Below, in pieces: positions 1 to 4,777 of a stretch of 13,819 bases of DNA. The notes beneath the pieces are model-generated. The model searched no databases. It worked only from the letters and a program-made list of their open reading frames with translations, and was not told the DNA's origin. How positions within the stretch are numbered: position 1 is the first letter of the stretch; the number at the start of each line of letters is the position of its first letter. The translations under genes and the position numbers were made by a program. Origin of the DNA: Methylobacter sp. (lineage in GTDB: Bacteria; Pseudomonadota; Gammaproteobacteria; Methylococcales; Methylomonadaceae); contig JALNYY010000117.1 in the NCBI GenBank assembly GCA_023229605.1, positions 1 to 13,819 on the forward strand. Reading direction: 5' to 3'.

Positions 1-463
1 GGGTTAAAGAGCCGTTGCTTTTGTCCATGGTGTCGAGCATTACGCCTTTGAATCCGGCATTATCCAGCGAGTCTATGACGGCAAAATCCGGTTGGGTGTC
101 GGCGAATAATACGGCGATTAAGTTTATCGTTTCCCCGCTCCGGCGCGGTAACGTAGCTAGTTTTTCTATAGTTCCCTGCCAGTCGCCGCCGGGAAAAAAA
201 CCGATTTTTATATAATCGACGCCGGTTCCGGCCATCATTTTTACTGCCTGGTAAATAATCTCCGGCTGCATGGGCAGGTCGCCAATGGTTGCGCTGATCG
301 GGCAACGACCATTGATTTCATCAGCAATGTTCTTGACGGCATCGGTTTCCAGCGCGCCCAAAGCGCCTAAGGCCGGTTGTTTCAGGTCAATAATGTCGAC
401 GTTTGCAGCCAACGCCTGCAAGGCTTCTGCTACGCTGTTAACACTGGCAAGCATTCCGGTCAT
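1..463 (-). CDS. mfnB: (5-formylfuran-3-yl)methyl phosphate synthase, MfnB (partial, C-terminus beyond window)
   Basis: The frame reads from ATG 463 to the window edge, giving 154 residues without a stop. It begins MTGMLASVNSVAEAL, followed by DIIDLKQP (Lys28), SATIGD, DYIKIGF (Lys86) and VMLDTMDKSNG (Asp144, Lys148). These match the MfnB (DUF556) family, a TIM-barrel enzyme that makes the furan phosphate precursor of methanofuran from two glyceraldehyde-3-phosphate molecules. The lysines of the DVKNP-like and YIKVG-like motifs are known catalytic residues of the archaeal enzyme. In methylotrophic bacteria the homologue serves the methanofuran-type cofactor of the formyltransferase/hydrolase complex. 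The ATG overlaps the upstream DUF447 stop (ATGA), and a GGGGAT-like ribosome site precedes it, so translational coupling is likely. A second ATG at 454 (residue 4) could be the start instead and fits the usual family N-terminus. Confidence 0.88.
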   Translation of the reverse strand, partial: MTGMLASVNSVAEALQALAANVDIIDLKQPALGALGALETDAVKNIADEINGRCPISATIGDLPMQPEIIYQAVKMMAGTGVDYIKIGFFPGGDWQGTIEKLATLPRRSGETINLIAVLFADTQPDFAVIDSLDNAGFKGVMLDTMDKSNGSLT

Positions 464-1083
464 GAGCCGATCCCCGTTTTTGCCGCGCCGGTTCCCGACT
501 GGCTCACGGCATACACACCATCCCTGGCGATATGGTTTTCAATGACGGTCATCAACCAACCCCAGGCTTCCAGTTCCCGGCTGCCGGCAGTTTTCTCCAG
601 GCCGATGCGCAGATAGTCGATTTCCGCTTGTATTTTTTCCAGAGAAAGCATGTTTAACCGGCTGATTAAAATCGCCGCTTCCAGCACCGAATACTGGGCG
701 CGGTTAAAGCCCTTAAAAGGCGCATGATTAACGGTATGCACGGCTTTGCAGAACAATTTTGGCCGGGTCTCGTCGTCTTCAACGCGAACCAGTCCGATTT
801 CGGTATGAGCCGACGCGCAAGCTAGCACTTGACCGGTGATTTTTTCCGCCGGTTTTAACGGCCAGTCGCGTCGTCCGGTCAGGCATCCGGCAAACACCCG
901 GACATCGTCACAATAATTGATGACTGCGGCTTTAGTTTCCAGCAGGTTGTTGAGCGTTGCCGAGGGGCGGAACGGCAGGATGATGAATTCGTCTTGCGCC
1001 TCATCCGATATATGGATACCCATCGGCGCAATATGCGCCCGGCCTGAACTGTTTTGGGTGATGATTATGGTTTCTTGAATCAT
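460..1083 (-). CDS. DUF447-family (FMN-binding split-barrel-like) protein of the H4MPT cluster
   Basis: This 207-residue protein matches the DUF447 family. It begins with MIQETIIITQ and carries the HIAPMGIH segment, then IILPFRPSATLNNL, NYCDDVRVFAGCLTGRRDWPL and a C-terminal helical part ending near EAWGWLMTVIENH (about residue 183). Family structures are flavin-reductase-like split barrels that bind FMN. The exact reaction is not known to me; the consistent setting with H4MPT and methanofuran genes suggests cofactor synthesis or one-carbon transfer. The start at 1083 overlaps the stop of the upstream gene by one base (TAATG), and its own stop overlaps the mfnB start. The last ~17 residues (DGVYAVSQSGTGAAKTGIG and neighbours) lie wholly in or next to a 51-bp repeat on the opposite strand, so they are probably a recent C-terminal replacement rather than native family sequence. 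Confidence 0.85.
   Translation of the reverse strand: MIQETIIITQNSSGRAHIAPMGIHISDEAQDEFIILPFRPSATLNNLLETKAAVINYCDDVRVFAGCLTGRRDWPLKPAEKITGQVLACASAHTEIGLVRVEDDETRPKLFCKAVHTVNHAPFKGFNRAQYSVLEAAILISRLNMLSLEKIQAEIDYLRIGLEKTAGSRELEAWGWLMTVIENHIARDGVYAVSQSGTGAAKTGIGS
482..532 (+). repeat. 51-bp dispersed repeat, copy A (3' end of DUF447 gene)
   Basis: This copy aligns without gaps over 51 bp to the copies at 1101-1151 (44/51 identical) and 3221-3271 (44/51). It has the invariant core GGCATACACACCATCC (508-523) and the invariant end TGGCGATA (525-532). A small hairpin lies at its left end, with GCCGG (487-491) facing CTGGC (499-503) across a 7-base loop. The copy lies antisense to the DUF447 reading frame and encodes its C-terminal residues. 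Confidence 0.85.
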
Positions 1084-2528
1084 TAGTGCTTAGTGTTTTT
1101 TATCGCCAGGGATGGTGTGTATGCCGCAGGCCCGCCGGGAGCGGGCGCGGCGAAGGTGGTTCCGGCCGGTTTAAAGGTGTGCAGGTCGACGGTGGATTCT
1201 GTGCTGCTGGTTGCGCAGCCCCATTGCAGCGCTTGGTCCTGGGTGTAGCGCTTGCCCAATTGCCAGGCTATTTCGGCGCGGGCCAATTCAACGCCCAGAT
1301 AAAAAGCGTGGCCGCCGTCGTTTTCTACATGCAGTTTCGGAAACAGGTCGAACGGATCGGCGGCGCTGTGCAGGCCGTCTCGGTTGAATATATGCACGCC
1401 TTCGGCGCTGATTTGGACGCGGAAGCTGGGGTCTTTGATTTGCCCGGCCAGTTCCTTGATTTCGTCCAGTGAATAAGGAAATGGCGAGGTTTCATGCAAG
1501 GCCATCAAGCCCGGATCGATATGCTTGGGCAGCATGTTATGCTGTTTCGCAGCAAACATGATGCGGCGCGCCAGATCGGCTTCTTTGACTGCCCGGCAGG
1601 CATGGCGGCTGACCTCGGTCGCGAGAATGCTGTTGATATTGAGTTCCGAACAGATGCCCAGCAGCAACGCATTCATGCCGACGGTGTCTGCATGGGTCAG
1701 CTCGGTGATGTTGCCGACGCCGAGCATCATTTCAATATCGGGATGGTTCTTCCTGACTTCATGATAGCGCACGATGGATTGCGTGAAGCCGAAATGCAGC
1801 GGGTCTAAAATCGGATCGACGATAAAGTTGCGATTCTTTGCCAGCATGATTTTTATGGCTCGATCCAGCGAAGCCAAGTCTTCATGTTTTTCCGGGATTA
1901 AAATCGGCGTTGCCGCGACTTCATCTGCGACCCATAACGTGCTTTCGTGCAGGCTGAGCATGTAATCGGCGCCCGCTTTGCCGCCCCTGAGCAGATCGTC
2001 CGCTTCCAGCGAATCGATGCTGACGGTAAAACCTTCCTGTTTCAAGGTGCGGATGATGTCTTCCATATGCGGAAAATCGGTGCTGGGCAAACAGCCTATG
2101 TCGATCACATCGGCACCGTTTTGTTGGTAGTAGTAGGCGCGCTTAACCACCTCTTCGACGCCGATATTGGGCGCATCGACGATTTCGGCAAAGATTTTGA
2201 CGCTGTAACGGCTTAAATCAATCTTGTGTGCGGCTTGGCCGAAAAACATCGGCAAGTCTTTCAGTTCGTCCGGGCCGCGTTCAACCGGCAAGCCTAAGTC
2301 TTTCGACAAGGCTTCGAGGTCGCCGCGGCAGCGTCCGGGGACGAGTACCCGGTCGGCGCCGAAGGTGTCGGTCAGGCGGCGGCCTATCATGTCGGCGGTC
2401 ATCAACGCCGCAACCTTAAGCCCCAGTTGATGCACGGTATAAGTGAATTTCGGCTGCATTTTTTCCAGGATGCTATGCAGCTGTTTTTCCGCCAGTTTGC
2501 CGGTAAGAAAGAGGATATGTTCGTTCAT
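1083..2528 (-). CDS. DUF6513 plus dihydropteroate synthase-like protein, probable H4MPT biosynthesis enzyme
   Basis: This 481-residue protein has an N-terminal DUF6513 region (about 1-115) followed by a DHPS-like TIM barrel (about 120-385). Barrel signatures are GADVIDIGCLPS (residues 138-149), TVSIDS (168-173), YMLSLHEST (189-197), FIVDPILDPLHFGF (235-248) and MLGVGNITEL (268-277). These parallel the DIGGEST, SIDT, NDISG and DPGIGFGK motifs of FolP but are clearly divergent. Such proteins occur in organisms with H4MPT. The natural candidate role is condensing the pterin diphosphate with ribofuranosylaminobenzene phosphate, the step parallel to FolP; this is inference. The start overlaps the upstream flavoprotein stop (ATGA). 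The last residues, PAAYTPSLAI and KNTKH, are encoded by a 51-bp repeat, so the C-terminus appears altered by insertion. Confidence 0.85.
   Translation of the reverse strand: MNEHILFLTGKLAEKQLHSILEKMQPKFTYTVHQLGLKVAALMTADMIGRRLTDTFGADRVLVPGRCRGDLEALSKDLGLPVERGPDELKDLPMFFGQAAHKIDLSRYSVKIFAEIVDAPNIGVEEVVKRAYYYQQNGADVIDIGCLPSTDFPHMEDIIRTLKQEGFTVSIDSLEADDLLRGGKAGADYMLSLHESTLWVADEVAATPILIPEKHEDLASLDRAIKIMLAKNRNFIVDPILDPLHFGFTQSIVRYHEVRKNHPDIEMMLGVGNITELTHADTVGMNALLLGICSELNINSILATEVSRHACRAVKEADLARRIMFAAKQHNMLPKHIDPGLMALHETSPFPYSLDEIKELAGQIKDPSFRVQISAEGVHIFNRDGLHSAADPFDLFPKLHVENDGGHAFYLGVELARAEIAWQLGKRYTQDQALQWGCATSSTESTVDLHTFKPAGTTFAAPAPGGPAAYTPSLAIKNTKH
1101..1151 (-). repeat. 51-bp dispersed repeat, copy B (3' end of DUF6513 gene)
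   Basis: Reverse-oriented copy, 44/51 identical to copy A and 42/51 to copy C by hand alignment, with no gaps. The invariant core is at 1110-1125. The hairpin arms are GCCCG (1130-1134) and CGGGC (1142-1146), a perfect pair that differs in sequence from the arms in the other copies. It is read sense in the DUF6513/DHPS-like gene, giving the residues PAAYTPSLAI near its C-terminus. Confidence 0.85.
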
Positions 2529-3061
2529 GTTAACGATTGTAGCCGTTCTTTGACTGAGGTCATCAATTCATCGATGCTTTCGACGACGGTCGTATATTCA
2601 AAAGTGCGCAATTTGGCCGTGCCTTCAAGGTCGATTTTACGCGGATAAACCATGACTTTACCGCCCGGCGCGGTGGTTTCCATTTCCGGCGCTATGTCGC
2701 AAGGGTAGACGATGCTCGGAACCTTGCATTTTCCGGCTTGGGAATAAAGATTGGTCACCAGCGAGTCGGCGATGCCCAGCACGCATTTGGCAACCGTATT
2801 CGACGTGGTCGGCGCCATCACAAAGGTGTGGTAGCGGCCCTTGTAAAAATGCCCGACCGGCGGCGCAGAGGCGGCTTTATCGCGGTATACCGGCATTTTT
2901 TTGCGGATGTCTTCGAGACTGATGCCGTACATTTTCAACACTTCTTCACCGGCCTGGCTGAGGTATAGGTCGACATCATCCAGTGTCAGCAGGAAGTCCA
3001 GGCATTCCTCTATATAATGGCCGGAGCCGGTAACAGCCCATGCTAAGCGTGGTTTATCCAT
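2525..3061 (-). CDS. DmrB-like flavoprotein (dihydromethanopterin reductase family)
   Basis: From ATG 3061 this is a 178-residue flavoprotein. It begins MDKPRLAWAVTGSGHYIEE, the typical nucleotide-binding N-terminus of the Flavoprotein (PF02441) family that includes DmrB and archaeoflavoprotein AfpA. Further family segments are FVMAPTTSNTVAKCVLGIADSLVTNL (about residues 80-105) and IVYPCDIAPE. DmrB reduces dihydromethanopterin to H4MPT with FMN, the last step of cofactor synthesis; that role fits the operon, but AfpA-like electron transfer cannot be excluded. An in-frame TTG at 3070 would add three residues (MKL). ATG 3061 is preferred because it matches the family start. No clear ribosome-binding site is seen. 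It is the first gene of the coupled operon running down to mfnB and is divergent from folP. Confidence 0.82.
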   Translation of the reverse strand: MDKPRLAWAVTGSGHYIEECLDFLLTLDDVDLYLSQAGEEVLKMYGISLEDIRKKMPVYRDKAASAPPVGHFYKGRYHTFVMAPTTSNTVAKCVLGIADSLVTNLYSQAGKCKVPSIVYPCDIAPEMETTAPGGKVMVYPRKIDLEGTAKLRTFEYTTVVESIDELMTSVKERLQSLT

Positions 3062-3070
3062 TAATTTCAA

Positions 3071-3141
3071 TCAGGGTCGAAAACAATTGGTTATTATACA
3101 TCAATCAATACGTCGATTTCGCGCACAGGAGCTTTTAGGGA
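3071..3141. promoter_or_regulatory. Divergent promoter region between the H4MPT operon and folP
   Basis: This 71-bp gap separates two divergent transcription units. On the minus strand TATAAT occurs at 3098-3093, placing a start point some 16-25 bases before the flavoprotein ATG, but no good -35 box is present at standard spacing. On the plus strand AGGAG (3127-3131) and AGGG (3137-3140) are the candidate ribosome sites for folP. No convincing plus-strand promoter was found. Confidence 0.35.
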
Positions 3142-4074
3142 ATGTCCAGTAAATTTAGTAGCCAAGCGGGCGGCCGGCAGGTTGCCCCTATACGCGGCAT
3201 ATACGCCATCCATGGCGATCGCCACGCCAGTTCCAGACTGGCTTGTGGCATACACACCATCCTTGGCGATAAGCCGCTGATTATGGGGATTTTAAATGTT
3301 ACGCCGGACAGTTTTTCCGATGGCGGCAAATACTCAGGCCTTGATGCCGCGATGCAACAGGTTGAACTTATGCTGTCCGAAGGCGTGGATATTATTGACA
3401 TAGGCGGCGAGTCAACCCGTCCCGGCGCTGACCGGGTCGCGGCGGGCGAACAGATTTCTCGGGTGGTTCCGGTGATTAAAGCCATCAGGCAACGTGTGGG
3501 CGACGATGTTTCGATCAGCATCGATACGACCTTAAGCGAGGTCGCCAAAGCGGCGCTGGATGCCGGAGCCGATATTATCAACGATATTTCAGGGGGCAGG
3601 GAGGATGCAGCGATTTTGACGCTGGCCGCCCAAGCCGGAGCGCCGATTATTTTGATGCACAGTCAGGGAGCGCCCAAAACCATGCAGGACAACCCGCATT
3701 ATGAAAATGTCGTGCAGGAAGTGCTTGATGTCTTGATGGAAAGCGTTGACGCCGCATTAAAGGCGGGGGTTAAAAAAGAAGCTATCGCGATCGATCCGGG
3801 CATAGGTTTTGGTAAGCGCAAGCAGGATAATATCGATTTGCTGGCGCATCTTGATGTGTTCGCTGCGACAGGTTTTCCGGTTCTGTTAGGAACCAGCCGC
3901 AAGCGTTTTATGGGGGCGATATGCGATGTAACCGCGCCCTCGGAACTGGTCACGGCCACCGCGGTGACTACAGCATTAGGCGTTATGGCCGGAGTGCGGA
4001 TGTTCCGGGTGCATGATGTCAAGGAAAACCGGCAGGCAGCCGATGTGGCCTGGGCCATTAGACAGAGCAGGTAG
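3142..4074 (+). CDS. folP: Dihydropteroate synthase (folate pathway) with repeat-derived N-terminal extension
   Basis: FolP condenses 6-hydroxymethyl-7,8-dihydropterin diphosphate with p-aminobenzoate to give dihydropteroate in the cytosol. All signature motifs are present: MGILNVTPDSFSDGG (48-62), DIGGESTRPGA (86-96), SIDT (126-129), NDISGG (147-152), MHSQG (172-176), IDPGIGFGK, GTSRKRF and the C-terminal RVHDV. The protein is 310 residues against about 282 in E. coli, and the NVTPDSF motif starts at residue 52 rather than about 22. The extra N-terminal residues (roughly RQVAPIRGIYAIHGDRHAS and on) are encoded by a diverged and a full copy of a 51-bp repeat (3170-3271). ATG 3142 is chosen because AGGAG/AGGG lies upstream and no other in-frame ATG precedes the first core motif. 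The usual neighbours ftsH and glmM are absent from this window. Confidence 0.95.
   Translation: MSSKFSSQAGGRQVAPIRGIYAIHGDRHASSRLACGIHTILGDKPLIMGILNVTPDSFSDGGKYSGLDAAMQQVELMLSEGVDIIDIGGESTRPGADRVAAGEQISRVVPVIKAIRQRVGDDVSISIDTTLSEVAKAALDAGADIINDISGGREDAAILTLAAQAGAPIILMHSQGAPKTMQDNPHYENVVQEVLDVLMESVDAALKAGVKKEAIAIDPGIGFGKRKQDNIDLLAHLDVFAATGFPVLLGTSRKRFMGAICDVTAPSELVTATAVTTALGVMAGVRMFRVHDVKENRQAADVAWAIRQSR
3170..3220 (+). repeat. Diverged half-copy D of the 51-bp repeat, directly upstream of copy C
   Basis: Only the right half (about 3195-3219) resembles the repeat: CGGCATATACGCCATCC then ATGGCGAT, differing from the core at three positions. It ends exactly where copy C begins, as a tandem duplicate would. 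In place of the consensus it carries the perfect inverted repeat CGCCAT-CC-ATGGCG (3204-3217), and the palindrome GGCGATCGCC (3214-3223) spans the junction with copy C. It encodes part of the FolP N-terminal extension. Confidence 0.6.
3221..3271 (+). repeat. 51-bp dispersed repeat, copy C (5' end of folP)
   Basis: Full copy, 44/51 identical to copy A, with the invariant core at 3247-3262. Hairpin arms GCCAG (3226-3230) and CTGGC (3238-3242) flank the loop TTCCAGA. It is read sense in folP but in a different frame from copy B, giving ASSRLACGIHTILGD just before the first conserved DHPS strand. Confidence 0.85.
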
Positions 4075-4092
4075 GGTGAGGGCGCCCACCCT
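4073..4092. terminator. Possible bidirectional hairpin terminator between convergent genes
   Basis: AGGGTG (4073-4078) pairs with CACCCT (4087-4092) around an 8-base loop that contains GGCGCC. It starts within the folP stop codon and lies between the convergent ends of folP and the next minus-strand gene. No good T-tract follows on either strand, so intrinsic termination is uncertain. Confidence 0.4.
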
Positions 4093-4106
4093 TGGTTAAC
4101 CGCTAT

Positions 4107-4361
4107 TTATCTATAGGTATTTTGACTGTTTTGTCTTGCGGTGTCCGTTGCGTGAGTCTCTGACGGAGCGCGATAATCGCCCTCGGATAAATAGGTAAGA
4201 AACATCGGTAGTAATACAAGAATGGCTAAAATCAGTACCACACCGCCGATGGTTATTAACAGTGTCTTAAAGTTCCCCGCAACATTTTCTATAGTAGCGT
4301 CTGAATCGGTTGTGGACGCCGGTTGGTCGGTTTCGTTAGGCTGTTCATCTTGGCTTGACAT
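4107..4361 (-). CDS. Small single-pass membrane protein of unknown function
   Basis: The 84-residue protein begins MSSQDEQPNETDQPASTTDSD, a polar, acidic and low-complexity N-terminus. It is followed by one hydrophobic segment (about residues 32-58, LLITIGGVVLILAILVLLPMFL) and a polar tail. I do not recognise a family. The start is supported by GGGAG about 7 bases upstream on the minus strand (CGGGAGATTATC before ATG). It is convergent with folP and stands alone. There is no cleavable signal peptide, because the hydrophobic segment is internal; the protein is probably anchored in the inner membrane. Confidence 0.7.
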   Translation of the reverse strand: MSSQDEQPNETDQPASTTDSDATIENVAGNFKTLLITIGGVVLILAILVLLPMFLTYLSEGDYRAPSETHATDTARQNSQNTYR

Positions 4362-4526
4362 GATAATCTCCCGTTAACTGATTGAAAGAAAAATGAAATG
4401 CCACCACATCTTTGAAGCTGGCATATTGCTATGCTAGTCCCATCATGAATTTCCTGCAACTACATTGACGCTTTATAAAACAACGAGTCAGAGACGGGAT
4501 AAACAAAGCTTTTTTGTCCATCCTGC

Positions 4527-4553
4527 TTGTCGTCGGATATTTAAAATTATAAT
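4527..4553 (+). promoter_or_regulatory. Candidate promoter upstream of parC
   Basis: TTGTCG (4527-4532) and TATAAT (4548-4553) resemble a sigma-70 promoter, but the spacer is only 15 bases. Transcription would begin near 4560 and give parC a leader of about 215 bases. The rest of the 4362-4556 gap shows nothing convincing. Confidence 0.35.
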
Positions 4554-4556
4554 TAT

Positions 4557-4730
4557 ATGAATAAAGATAATTTTTTAGGACTTATAATTACCGCTATCAA
4601 TCAGCTTATCGCCAGTACGGTTGTTGGGCAGGCCATGGCTATAGAGTGCGGCAACGAGCCCAGACAGGCTTTTCAACGCTTGCCGATTAAGGTTCCAAAC
4701 CGTGAAGTGGTTTCGGGCGACGAGTTGTAA
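4557..4730 (+). CDS. Possible small protein (57 aa) in the parC leader
   Basis: An open frame from ATG 4557 to TAA 4728-4730 encodes 57 residues beginning MNKDNFLGLIITAINQLIAS. The second half includes GQAMAIECGNEPRQAFQRLP and ends REVVSGDEL. It has a hydrophobic N-terminal stretch and a charged C-terminal half. No family is recognised. The composition looks protein-like, but there is no ribosome-binding site and the ATG lies right at a candidate TATAAT box. If real, it may be leaderless or start at an internal ATG (4635). It could instead be a gene remnant or simply leader sequence for parC, 47 bases downstream. Confidence 0.35.
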   Translation: MNKDNFLGLIITAINQLIASTVVGQAMAIECGNEPRQAFQRLPIKVPNREVVSGDEL

Positions 4731-4777
4731 ACAGGTTAAATAACAGATGAAAAAAATATAAGGACAAATTGTAACTT

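Noticed and set aside
1086..2648. Several plus-strand open frames opposite the DUF6513 gene.
   Set aside because: They are antisense shadows of a well-conserved coding frame and show no family features or ribosome sites.
3062..3070. TTG at 3070 as the flavoprotein start.
   Set aside because: ATG 3061 begins exactly where the family N-terminus (xxLAWAxTGSGH) is expected.
482..3271. The three 51-bp copies as a CRISPR array or phage attachment sites.
   Set aside because: Spacing is irregular (hundreds to thousands of bases), orientations differ, and the copies lie within essential-looking genes without cas or integrase genes.
4557..4730. Small ORF considered as rpoZ (RNA polymerase omega).
   Set aside because: It lacks omega motifs, and its sequence and length do not match.
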